Source: Treponema sp. UBA3819 (GTDB lineage: Bacteria > Spirochaetota > Spirochaetia > Treponematales > Treponemataceae). From it: 12,109 bases of DNA. Shown piece by piece: positions 1-7,096 of this stretch. Location of the stretch: NCBI GenBank assembly GCA_002369025.1, contig DFDV01000018.1, forward strand, positions 1-12,109, read 5' to 3'. The position numbers and the translations under genes were made by a program. The notes beneath the pieces are model-generated. The model had not been told where the DNA came from, ran no database searches, and worked only from the letters and a program-made list of their open reading frames with translations. How positions within the stretch are numbered: the first letter of the stretch is position 1; the number at the start of each line of letters is the position of its first letter.

Positions 1-886
1 CAGGCATTGTTGTAACAGCAAGAATAGTAACAGAACCACTGCCCTTAAAGTCAACAGCCTTTTCATAACGTGCAGCCAGCTGTGAATACAAGTCACCCGG
101 ATATCCGCGGTTGGACGGAACCTGTTCCTGAGTGATTGCAATTTCCTTCATTGCGTCAGCATAGGAAGTCATGTCTGTCAGAAGAACAAGTACGTCCTTA
201 TCCTGCAGTGCAAACTGTTCTGCAACGGCAAGAGACATATCAGGAATCTTGATACATTCAACCGTCGGGTCAGCCGCTGTATGGATGAACATGACAGTCT
301 TGCTCAGTGAGCCGCCCTCTTCCAGTGTCTTTTTGAAGAAAAGGAAGTCATCATATTTCAGACCCATACCGCCAAGAACGATAACGTCAGCTTCAGCCTG
401 CATAGCAATGCGGGCCAGCAACTGGTTGTAGGGTTCACCTGAAATAGAGAAAATCGGGAGTTTCTGAGAAACAACCAATGTGTTGAACATGTCAATCATC
501 GGAATGTTTGTACGCATCATGCGTTCTGCAAGAATACGCTTTGACGGATTAACTGACGGACCACCAATCGGTTTCATGTTTTCGGTAAGAGCCGGACCAT
601 TATCTCTGGGGGCACCGGAACCATTGAAGATACGGCCCAGGAGGTCATCACCAAAAGAAACTCGCATTTCGTTTCCAAGGAAGCGGATCTGGTCACCGGT
701 AGAAACACCGCGTCCACCTGCAAATACCTGGAGTGAAACTGTGTCGCCGTCAATCTTGTTTACTTCGGCAAGAGACTTACCAAAGCGGGTTGTGATTTCA
801 GCAAGTTCGTTATACTTAACGCCATCCGCCTTAACCGTAATGACGGAACCTGTAATAGATTCAATTTTATTGTATACCTTATTCAT
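1..886 (-). CDS. atpB: V/A-type ATP synthase subunit B, partial (C-terminus beyond window)
   Basis: Non-catalytic B subunit of the V1 head, which alternates with A subunits in the hexamer of a rotary V/A-type ATPase. I translated the frame by hand: it opens MNKVYNKIESITGSV and stays open to the left edge, giving 295 residues of a protein usually about 430 to 460 long. Near residues 145-155, where catalytic subunits have a Walker A loop, the sequence reads SISGEPYNQLLARIA, with no GKT. This is the mark of a B rather than an A subunit. Other family motifs are FGDDLLGRIFNGSG (about 83-96), GGPSVNP (about 109-115), and TDMTSYADAMKEI (about 240-252). The ATG lies 15 bases after the atpA stop, behind a modest GGACGGTGA ribosome site, so the two genes are cotranscribed. 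Subunits D, I and K would be expected beyond the edge in spirochaetes; this is inference. Confidence 0.95.
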   Translation of the reverse strand, partial: MNKVYNKIESITGSVITVKADGVKYNELAEITTRFGKSLAEVNKIDGDTVSLQVFAGGRGVSTGDQIRFLGNEMRVSFGDDLLGRIFNGSGAPRDNGPALTENMKPIGGPSVNPSKRILAERMMRTNIPMIDMFNTLVVSQKLPIFSISGEPYNQLLARIAMQAEADVIVLGGMGLKYDDFLFFKKTLEEGGSLSKTVMFIHTAADPTVECIKIPDMSLAVAEQFALQDKDVLVLLTDMTSYADAMKEIAITQEQVPSNRGYPGDLYSQLAARYEKAVDFKGSGSVTILAVTTMP

Positions 887-901
887 ATCTATTCACCGTC
901 C

Positions 902-2665
902 TTACGCCTTTAAAAGTGCTTCTGCTTCAGCAGTCAGTCTGCCGGATTTTGATGCATACAGATCATCAATTTCCTTTTCGATTTTCTTGAAATCATCGCT
1001 TTCAAACTCAGTGTAGTTCCAGTCAATGAACTTCTGGCGAAGCTGGTTGAAATAGGAACGTGCTTCATCTTTGTCAGACAGCGTGAAATCAGAACCGAGA
1101 ATACCGATGAGCTTGTCCAGATCATATTTCTGGCGCTCAACCGTTGCATTTGCATCGATGGCATCGAATGAGTTCTGCTGGAAGTAAACTGCATCAAGCA
1201 TTTCTTCCTTAAGGTAAACAAGATAATCATCCAGAGATGTACCTTCTTCACCAACAACCTTCATCATGGAGCCGACATCAACACCTTTGCGGAGTACGTT
1301 GAAACAGTAGTCAACCTTGTTTTTGGGAATGATACCGGAATACTTTGACCATGACTGAATCGGGTCGATAGCAGGATATTTACGTGCATCAGAACGGGCG
1401 CGTGAAAGACCATGGAAGGCACCGACAACTTTAAGGGTTGCCTGTGTAACCGGCTCTTCAAAGTTACCGCCAGCCGGAGAAACTGTACCACCGATGGTAA
1501 CAGACCCCTTGCTTCCGTCGGAAAGGCGAACCTGTCCGGCGCGTTCGTAGAATGCAGCAATGTAAGATTCCATGTATGCCGGGAATGCTTCTTCTCCCGG
1601 AATCTCTTCCAGACGACCAGACATTTCACGCAGAGCCTGTGCCCAGCGGGATGTTGAGTCAGCCAGCAGAAGAACATTCAGCCCCATCTGGCGGTAGTAT
1701 TCTGCCAGGGTAACTGATGTATAAACGGATGCTTCACGGGAAGCAACCGGCATTGAAGATGTATTACAGATGATAATTGTGCGTTCCATCAAAGAATTTC
1801 CGGTTTTCGGGTCTTTGAGTTCAGGGAATTCCGTCAAAGTTTCTACAACTTCACCCGCACGTTCACCACAAGCTGCAATGATTACGATGTCAACATCAGC
1901 ATATTTTGATGTTGTGTGCTGCAAAACCGTCTTTCCTGCACCGAAGGGTCCCGGAATACAATAGGTACCGCCGCGTGCGACCGGGAAGAAGGTATCGATA
2001 AGGCGAACCTTTGTGACCATCGTTTCTGTCGGTGCAAGACGCTCTGCATAGCAGTTTACTGCACGCTTTACAGGCCATTTGAATGACAAACCGATTTCTA
2101 CCTCATTGCCCTTTTCGTCAGCAAGAGTAGCAATCTTGTCTTTAAGCGTGTATGAACCGGCTGCCGCAATCTTTTTTACGGTATATGAACCGAGCAGATA
2201 GAAGGGCACAAAAATTTTGTGGGTAAAGGGACCTTCCGGAACAGTTCCCACATATTCGCCAGCTTTGAGAACATCACCTTCCTTTGCAGTAGGTGTGAAT
2301 TCCCATTTCTTTTCTTTGTCGAGAGGGTCTACATAAATACCCCTCTCAAGGAACCAGCCTGCTTTTTCTGCAAGCAGGGGAAGCGGGTTCTGCAGACCAT
2401 CGTAAACCTGTCCAAGAAGACCCGGTCCGAGTTCAGCAGAGAGAAGGTCGCCGGTAAACTCAACGACGTCACCCGCCTTAATTCCTTTTGTCATTTCGTA
2501 AACCTGAAGTTGAGCTATGTTTCCGCGGATACGGATAACTTCGCTTTTCAGGCTAGACTCATCTACTTTTACATAGGCAACTTCGTTCATGGAAATATTT
2601 CCGTCAAATTCGACGGAAACCATGTTTCCATTTACGCCGACTACCTTTCCTTTGGTATCAGTCAT
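902..2665 (-). CDS. atpA: V/A-type ATP synthase catalytic subunit A
   Basis: Catalytic A subunit of the cytoplasmic V1 head, which hydrolyses or makes ATP coupled to H+ or Na+ movement through the membrane sector. The protein has 587 residues, a normal length for bacterial and archaeal A subunits. An N-terminal beta-barrel (about 1-70) is followed by the extra A-subunit insertion, the non-homologous region (about 110-190), which separates A subunits from F-type beta subunits. The Walker A loop GPFGAGKT is at 239-246, the GERAGEV segment with the catalytic glutamate at 267-273, and the Walker B strand LLLAD at 332-336, followed by STSRWAQALREMSGR. The ATG is preceded by AGGAG seven bases upstream and overlaps the stop of the DUF2764 gene in an ATGA junction, so translation is probably coupled. 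The ion used cannot be told from this subunit. Confidence 0.97.
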   Translation of the reverse strand: MTDTKGKVVGVNGNMVSVEFDGNISMNEVAYVKVDESSLKSEVIRIRGNIAQLQVYEMTKGIKAGDVVEFTGDLLSAELGPGLLGQVYDGLQNPLPLLAEKAGWFLERGIYVDPLDKEKKWEFTPTAKEGDVLKAGEYVGTVPEGPFTHKIFVPFYLLGSYTVKKIAAAGSYTLKDKIATLADEKGNEVEIGLSFKWPVKRAVNCYAERLAPTETMVTKVRLIDTFFPVARGGTYCIPGPFGAGKTVLQHTTSKYADVDIVIIAACGERAGEVVETLTEFPELKDPKTGNSLMERTIIICNTSSMPVASREASVYTSVTLAEYYRQMGLNVLLLADSTSRWAQALREMSGRLEEIPGEEAFPAYMESYIAAFYERAGQVRLSDGSKGSVTIGGTVSPAGGNFEEPVTQATLKVVGAFHGLSRARSDARKYPAIDPIQSWSKYSGIIPKNKVDYCFNVLRKGVDVGSMMKVVGEEGTSLDDYLVYLKEEMLDAVYFQQNSFDAIDANATVERQKYDLDKLIGILGSDFTLSDKDEARSYFNQLRQKFIDWNYTEFESDDFKKIEKEIDDLYASKSGRLTAEAEALLKA

Positions 2666-3222
2666 TTCGTTTCTCCTGTCGATGTGCCATCTTTCAGAAT
2701 TCTATCGTATATTGCATGGTAGGAAGCCATACCTGTTTCAGCATTGAACTTCTTCATACGGGTTGCCAGCTTGAGTTTGATGCCGTATGCAAACACAGCA
2801 TCTGTTGCAAAGCCGTCAAGCGGAGTAATATTCTCTATAACGCTGACCCGGTACTGGTTCAGATACTGTTCCGCTGCAAGAGGACTTTCCATGCCTGCTG
2901 CCGTTCTGGCTGCCTGCACTGCATCCGGTGAAAGCGAAACTCCCGTAGCATCAAACTTCTTTTTCATGTTGAGTGCACGGATCTGGGCAAGCGCGATACG
3001 GAGACTCCGTTCCTGCTTATACCATTCATCTACCAGTTTTGACCCGGTTTTTGATTCTTCACGAGGCGGCTCCAAAGAGAGTTCCTGCAGAATCTTCTGG
3101 TCATTTTTATCGAGAAATCGAGAACAAAGCTCTGTAAAGTCTGCTTCCGTAATGGGCAGTGCCGTTCTGTCATCGCTGACGACAAAAGATGGCAGCTGCG
3201 ACATAAGGTAGTACTGCTTCAC
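2662..3222 (-). CDS. DUF2764 family protein of the V-type ATPase operon
   Basis: A 186-residue soluble protein with no signal peptide or membrane segment. The opening KQYYLMSQLPSF and the position between atpE and atpA match the DUF2764 family, which holds this place in Treponema, Borrelia and Chlamydia V-ATPase operons (known synteny). Its role is not established as far as I know. The sequence is mostly helical in appearance, with a charged C-terminal helix (about 148-177, including TRMKKFNAETG). The small YYL-type start and helical build recall subunit C/d of V/A-ATPases, which joins the central rotor to the membrane ring and has no recognisable gene in such operons; that equivalence is inference. 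The start codon is GTG: its G is also the last base of the atpE TAG stop, and AGAGG lies about ten bases upstream. A start at the internal ATG (residue 7) would lose the conserved YYL. Confidence 0.85.
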   Translation of the reverse strand: MKQYYLMSQLPSFVVSDDRTALPITEADFTELCSRFLDKNDQKILQELSLEPPREESKTGSKLVDEWYKQERSLRIALAQIRALNMKKKFDATGVSLSPDAVQAARTAAGMESPLAAEQYLNQYRVSVIENITPLDGFATDAVFAYGIKLKLATRMKKFNAETGMASYHAIYDRILKDGTSTGETK

Positions 3223-3833
3223 TATTTTGCCGCCTCTTTCATGATTGCCGCTACGCGCGGGTTCAGATATGCTGAGAATAAGTCTGCAACTGCTTCTGCT
3301 GAATAGTCGTAGAATGCCGCTCCGTCCTTAACGCCGATACGGAAACCACCACCGATAGAATTGTCAGCCTTTAAGGTGAGTCCTTCTGCAATCTTATCTT
3401 TCAGGGCTGTCTTCAGGTTTGATTCCAGGGCTTTTAAGTCTTTTTCATTCAGAATGACAGACAAATCAGAAGCGTCTGACTTCTTTGCCCATTCCTTGAC
3501 TGTCTCGGGAATTAACGTTCCAAGCAATTTTGCATCATATGCTTTTTCTGTCTCAGCACTGACGATTGCAGCCAACTCATTTTCTACGCTCTTGCGGAAA
3601 GTCAAAACCAGATTGCGGCTTGCCTGTGCAATCGCATCTTCACTTGCCTTTTCCATACGGGCTGTCTCATCTTTCGCCTGTCTGATAATTTTATCTGCTT
3701 CTTCCTTTGCATTTGCAATGATTTTTGCAGCTTCTTTTTCTGCCGCAGCAATCTTTTCAGAAGCAGAAGTTTCAGCAGCGGCGACACCATCTTTCTTGAT
3801 CTTATCGATCAATTCCTGTAACTGGACGTCCAT
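3222..3833 (-). CDS. atpE: V/A-type ATP synthase subunit E (peripheral stalk)
   Basis: Subunit E forms the peripheral stalk that holds the catalytic head still against the membrane stator. The 203-residue protein has the expected two-part form. A long alanine, lysine and glutamate-rich helix (about 1-100, with repeats such as AAAEKEAAKIIANAKEEAD) would form a coiled coil. A compact C-terminal domain (about 110-203) contains NSIGGGFRI and AFYDYSAEAVADLFSAYLNP, typical of family E. I chose the ATG at 3833 because GAGG lies five bases before it. A TTG five codons further upstream is in frame but would use that ribosome site as coding sequence. This is the first gene of the ATPase operon, following a 176-base gap. 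The partner stalk subunit G is not visible in the window. Confidence 0.93.
   Translation of the reverse strand: MDVQLQELIDKIKKDGVAAAETSASEKIAAAEKEAAKIIANAKEEADKIIRQAKDETARMEKASEDAIAQASRNLVLTFRKSVENELAAIVSAETEKAYDAKLLGTLIPETVKEWAKKSDASDLSVILNEKDLKALESNLKTALKDKIAEGLTLKADNSIGGGFRIGVKDGAAFYDYSAEAVADLFSAYLNPRVAAIMKEAAK
3233..3237 (-). promoter_or_regulatory. Ribosome binding site supporting the GTG start of the DUF2764 gene
   Basis: AGAGG lies inside the last codons of atpE, about ten bases before the GTG at 3222. Together with the TAGTG stop/start junction it supports initiation at GTG and translational coupling to atpE. Confidence 0.55.
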
Positions 3834-3838
3834 GCGAA

Positions 3839-3842
3839 CCTC
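3839..3842 (-). promoter_or_regulatory. Ribosome binding site deciding the atpE start
   Basis: On the minus strand GAGG stands five bases before ATG (TTCGC spacer). It supports a start at 3833 over the in-frame TTG at 3848, which would lie upstream of this site. Confidence 0.6.
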
Positions 3843-3868
3843 GCTCAATATAAATTTTGTACAACGTT

Positions 3869-3874
3869 ATTATA
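3869..3874 (-). promoter_or_regulatory. Possible -10 box of the V-type ATPase operon promoter
   Basis: An exact TATAAT on the minus strand lies 36 bases before the atpE ATG, which would place transcription start near 3862. The -35 region is poor: with a 17-base spacer it reads ATTAAA at 3892-3897. Such a promoter would need an activator or be weak. An 8-bp palindrome, TTGTACAA (3857-3864), sits at the predicted start point. The call rests on an A/T-rich stretch, where chance TATAAT boxes are common. Confidence 0.4.
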
Positions 3875-3879
3875 TGGCA

Positions 3880-3898
3880 GATTAAACTATATTTAATC
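3880..3898. repeat. Perfect inverted repeat upstream of atpE, possible operator
   Basis: The arms GATTAAA and TTTAATC are perfectly complementary (7 bp) around a five-base centre. The repeat covers the stretch just upstream of the TATAAT box, where a -35 element would lie. That position suits a regulator site. The low G+C makes it unlikely to be a terminator, and no T-run follows it on either strand. Confidence 0.5.
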
Positions 3899-4009
3899 CT
3901 TAAAGATTATTTTACAACAGGTTTATGGAAAAGACAAGGAAAAAATATTAGACGAGTAAGCGGGATTGTATGCGGGCGAAAAGGTACGACTGAAAGAAGA
4001 AAGCTGGAA

Positions 4010-4768
4010 TTAGTAGGCACCCATATCAAGGGCAAACTGCACTTCTGTGGTAGACCTGCCCAGTTCGGTGGCTATTTCCTCAACGGTATTTCCGCGGTCA
4101 TAGAGTTCACGAACTCTGGTGCCGAAGTCTTTTTTGGGAACGATGGGGTCTTCAGCATAAGTAATTGTCGGCTCAATGACGGGAACAGAGGCATAGGATG
4201 AACCGTCTTTATTAACGGTAAAGGTGTTTGGTTCAAGGAAGGGAGCAAGTGGTTCCTCGGCTACATCAAAAAGGTCTCCCTGCCCTACAATCTGCTTTTT
4301 ACCTTCATCCGTAACTGCATAGGCTTCTTCCGCAGGAGAAAAGGATGCTGTCTGCATATAACGCTGAGCGGCACGGGCCGTCTGATCGGGACGATTTTGT
4401 CTGGGAGCAGTTTCTTTGTTAGATTTTTCAGGCGCCGGTGAAGATGGCTGAACAGACCGGAGACGCTGACTGAATTCTTTTACCTGCTCTTCCTTTTGAA
4501 GTTCATTTTTCAATACTGCCAGGTGCCAGTCTGCCTTTGCTATCATTTCCTTGAGACTTTTTATTCTTTCCTCTACAAGGTCAACATTCCGGCTTGTATT
4601 GCGGTTCATGTCCATGATGAGCTGATTTATCTGTTCTCTAACCTGTGCAATCAGACTGTCTGTAGAAAAGCGCTTTCCGAACCATGTGTTGAATCTTGCA
4701 AGAAGGACAAGCCACATGACAATATTTATTACAATCAGAAAGCCTGCTAAAAATGCAATGCCTATCAT
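4010..4768 (-). CDS. Membrane-anchored coiled-coil protein, SwrB-like (DUF6115/DUF2802 type)
   Basis: A 252-residue protein in three parts. One N-terminal membrane helix (about 3-24) is followed by a long charged helix, likely a coiled coil (about 36-101, containing NRNTSRNVDLVEERIKSLKEM). A disordered linker rich in proline and glutamine or acidic residues (about 105-210) leads to a C-terminal helix-turn-helix-like segment (about 214-248, VRELYDRGNTVEEIATELGR followed by a TEVQFALDMG end). This layout and the C-terminal pattern are those of SwrB of Bacillus subtilis and of DUF6115/DUF2802 proteins, which often lie just after a sigma-28 gene. SwrB promotes assembly and activation of the flagellar export apparatus. 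The assignment is by motif and gene position, not by a search. It is the last gene of the flagellar block. Its ATG follows the preceding stop by ten bases, and the GAGG (12 bases upstream) overlaps that stop. Confidence 0.75.
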   Translation of the reverse strand: MIGIAFLAGFLIVINIVMWLVLLARFNTWFGKRFSTDSLIAQVREQINQLIMDMNRNTSRNVDLVEERIKSLKEMIAKADWHLAVLKNELQKEEQVKEFSQRLRSVQPSSPAPEKSNKETAPRQNRPDQTARAAQRYMQTASFSPAEEAYAVTDEGKKQIVGQGDLFDVAEEPLAPFLEPNTFTVNKDGSSYASVPVIEPTITYAEDPIVPKKDFGTRVRELYDRGNTVEEIATELGRSTTEVQFALDMGAY

Positions 4769-4778
4769 TTTTTTGTGA

Positions 4779-5105
4779 TTACCTCGTTATATCTATATGC
4801 CTGCCCAGATATCCTTCCCGGATTTCTGTTCGCTTAGGCTCCTGAGGCTCTTCATTCTGCCCCTGTTTTCCTGATGCGGCCCCATACTGACTGCCAGAAC
4901 TGCCGTCTTCGTCTACACTGGTAGATTTAGATTCTTCATCAGCGGCACGATGCACGCTTTTTGCCTTTTCCTGCTGCTGCTGGATTATCAGGTTTTCCCT
5001 CATCTGCTCGGTAAGCTGGGGCTGAAACTGTGCATTTGCAACCGTCCGCGCTACATTCTGCATTTGAGAATACATTGTCTGAAGGTCAATAGGCTGAATC
5101 GACAC
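4779..5105 (-). CDS. Small hydrophilic protein of the flagellar operon, unknown function
   Basis: A 108-residue protein without signal peptide or membrane segment. The N-terminus (IQPIDLQTMYSQMQNVA, about 3-19) looks helical. A glutamine-rich helix follows (about 28-55), then a low-complexity serine, glycine and acidic stretch (about 56-92) and a short conserved-looking tail, GYLGRHIDITR. I recall small proteins of this form beside DUF342 genes in spirochaete flagellar loci but know no function; a soluble partner of FapA or the SwrB-like protein is only a guess from position. The start is GTG, supported by AGGAAGGG about six bases upstream. No ATG with a comparable site exists near the start. 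It lies 19 bases after the fapA stop. Confidence 0.75.
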   Translation of the reverse strand: MSIQPIDLQTMYSQMQNVARTVANAQFQPQLTEQMRENLIIQQQQEKAKSVHRAADEESKSTSVDEDGSSGSQYGAASGKQGQNEEPQEPKRTEIREGYLGRHIDITR

Positions 5106-5111
5106 TCTCTA

Positions 5112-5119
5112 CCCTTCCT
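5112..5119 (-). promoter_or_regulatory. Ribosome binding site deciding the GTG start of the 108-residue protein
   Basis: AGGAAGGG on the minus strand stands about six bases before the GTG at 5105, between the fapA stop and this gene. It is the strongest argument for the GTG start. Confidence 0.6.
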
Positions 5120-5124
5120 GCTGA

Positions 5125-7095
5125 TTATGCAAATCCTTCCGGATCTTTTACATCAGAAATATCAGGCTCTTCGTATTTGCCCCGGCGGACAAAACCGTCT
5201 TCGTAGAAGAATGTAACACTCTTGGTGTCTGCATGAACTTCTTCCTTTTCGTCACGCACATACACCTTTACGCCGGCATAAACCGTACCGCTTGCACAGA
5301 CCTTACCCACAGCCTTGAGTTCACGCAGATGGGCCTGAATTTCTCCGATTTCTGCGTTAAGGTCATCATTCTGCAGAAGAATTTCGTCACGACGCTTGTA
5401 GAAGTTCTGCAAGGCATCTGCCTTTTCTTTTGGCAATGTTCTGCGGGCTTTCTGCTGACTTTCCAGGGTAGCGATATTCATTTCGATATCTTCCAGTTCC
5501 TTGACATTTGAAGTCTGCTGTGCCTGCAGTTCTTCCAGACGATGCTTTGCCTTGGGGTCAAAACCGACAGAAAGTTCTGTCTCGGCACCGCCACCCGTAG
5601 AACCGATGTTCTTTGCAGAGATAAGTTCCGTTGCAAAAAGTTTTCCGCCGGTAATCTGTGCTTTTTTTCCGTGCAGGACAATTTTACGCTGGGCAGAAAT
5701 ATCACAGTTCATTATGAGGTCAGATACGACAACGCTGTTGCCTGCCGTAATCTTAGTGTTCTGAATGAATTTAGCCCAGAGAGTTCCGCCACAGGTAATG
5801 GTACCTTCATCGCGTCCCATGATACCCTGAGTAACGATGATGTCTCCGTCGCTTTCAAGATGACAGGCACCGACAGAGCCCATAACTTCAATATTGCCAC
5901 TTGCCTTAACATCGTATCCGTCTTCAACGTTACCATGACAGACAACCTTACCCAGAAAGTTGATGTTACCGGTCTTGATGTTCACGCCGTCAACTTCCAT
6001 AACCGGTTCAACATTGATTTTTCCGTTAACGAAGAATACCTGACCATTGCAGGAAGCGACGATTGTACGGCCGTCTGCAGCAACTTCAACATTGCGTCCC
6101 AGCGGCATATTGATGTCTTTTCCGTCCGTAGCTTCCAGGTAGCGTGCAAAAATAGTCTGACCATTTTTTCCTTTTTCCGGAAGTATTTTGACGGCAAGGG
6201 GCTGTCCCTGTACAACATTCTGTACAAGATTGAGTTCCTTAAAGTTGACCTGACCAGTTTCGGACTCTTTTGCCCTGAGCTTAGAACGGTCTGTTTCAAA
6301 ATTAAATTCGATATAGGCGTCTTTTCCGTCCACCGGTTTGATAGCCTCGGCAACAATCATCGGCTTATCGTAGACAGGCTTATCAACAAGGGCTTCAATC
6401 TTATCATCTGCAATACCTGCGCAAACGCCCTGAGTTTTTAGTGCTTTTTTAATCTGTTCTGCAGAGATATCGGAACCACCCATCATAGGTGCGCTGATTG
6501 TAACCGTAGCCTGCATTTCATCTTCTGATGTTTCAATGACGAAAATAGCATCATTTGAAGAATCGTGATTGTAGGTGCCGACAAATTCATAGGCACCGTC
6601 AGTACCGGTTTTTGCAAGTTCCTTGATTTTGTCGTCATCAGCAGAAAGAGTGTCTGAACGGTGTACATCAACGATAATGGAATTGGCATCGACAGGTGCA
6701 CCCTCACCCACAGGAGGCACAACTTTGAGCATGATATTTGCGCCAAAATGATGAACGTAATATACTCCGTCGCGGTTGGGATTTTCCTCCACAGCCTCAA
6801 TTTCTTCTTCTGAAAAGAGTTCGTTTTCTTTTGCTTTGGATACTTTTGTAATTGCCGTTACATTCTGATATGCACGGATTGTCCAGGGCTTTTTTCCCAT
6901 GCCGAGAAATCCGTTAAAACCCCGTTCCAGCACTTCGTAGTCAAGATTGATAACTTTACAGTCCAGCTGAACAGCTGCATCAGCAAGAGCTTCTTCCAGC
7001 GTGTCAGCATACACTTCTACGCTCTTTAAATCCTGGTCACTTTTGAGGAAATCGGTTAAGTCTTTTCGAATTTTTTCAAGTGTGACCAGCGGCAT
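5125..7095 (-). CDS. fapA: FapA/DUF342 family protein with Jag_N-like N-terminal domain
   Basis: A 656-residue cytoplasmic protein. Residues about 24-78 match the Jag_N pattern: VEVYADTLEEALADAA, then EVLERGFNGFLGMGKKPW. The middle contains the FapA (DUF342) domain, from about 240 (AYIEFNFETD; GQVNFKELNLVQNVVQGQPL; GRTIVASCNGQVFF; INVEPVMEVDGVN). A glycine-rich beta-helix follows (about 370-505), in which strands of the type GNINFLGKVVCHGNVEDGYDVKASGNIEVMG-like repeats stack in the manner of bactofilin-type folds. A coiled coil (about 516-596) and a short beta tail end the protein. FapA proteins are polymer-forming scaffolds; in Vibrio one has been linked to glucose signalling and flagellar FliN/FapA interactions, but no role in spirochaetes is established to my knowledge. 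The ATG lies one base after the fliA stop, with AGGGG eleven bases upstream inside fliA, so the two are translated together. Confidence 0.85.
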   Translation of the reverse strand: MPLVTLEKIRKDLTDFLKSDQDLKSVEVYADTLEEALADAAVQLDCKVINLDYEVLERGFNGFLGMGKKPWTIRAYQNVTAITKVSKAKENELFSEEEIEAVEENPNRDGVYYVHHFGANIMLKVVPPVGEGAPVDANSIIVDVHRSDTLSADDDKIKELAKTGTDGAYEFVGTYNHDSSNDAIFVIETSEDEMQATVTISAPMMGGSDISAEQIKKALKTQGVCAGIADDKIEALVDKPVYDKPMIVAEAIKPVDGKDAYIEFNFETDRSKLRAKESETGQVNFKELNLVQNVVQGQPLAVKILPEKGKNGQTIFARYLEATDGKDINMPLGRNVEVAADGRTIVASCNGQVFFVNGKINVEPVMEVDGVNIKTGNINFLGKVVCHGNVEDGYDVKASGNIEVMGSVGACHLESDGDIIVTQGIMGRDEGTITCGGTLWAKFIQNTKITAGNSVVVSDLIMNCDISAQRKIVLHGKKAQITGGKLFATELISAKNIGSTGGGAETELSVGFDPKAKHRLEELQAQQTSNVKELEDIEMNIATLESQQKARRTLPKEKADALQNFYKRRDEILLQNDDLNAEIGEIQAHLRELKAVGKVCASGTVYAGVKVYVRDEKEEVHADTKSVTFFYEDGFVRRGKYEEPDISDVKDPEGFA

Positions 7096-7096
7096 T

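Noticed and set aside
480..1016. A plus-strand open frame of 178 residues opposite atpB and atpA
   Set aside because: It crosses the atpA/atpB junction on the other strand and shows no plausible protein features.
3846..3848. TTG as the start of atpE
   Set aside because: The ATG five codons downstream has GAGG at five bases spacing, and a TTG start would place that site inside the gene.
3940..3945. Minus-strand run of six T after the flagellar block as a terminator
   Set aside because: I find no stable hairpin before it; the neighbouring CGCCCGC and CCCGC stretches are not complementary to each other.
5542..6441. A 299-residue plus-strand open frame inside fapA
   Set aside because: It lies fully opposite a well-supported gene, has no recognisable motif, and its cysteine-, asparagine- and phenylalanine-rich composition is that of an antisense shadow.
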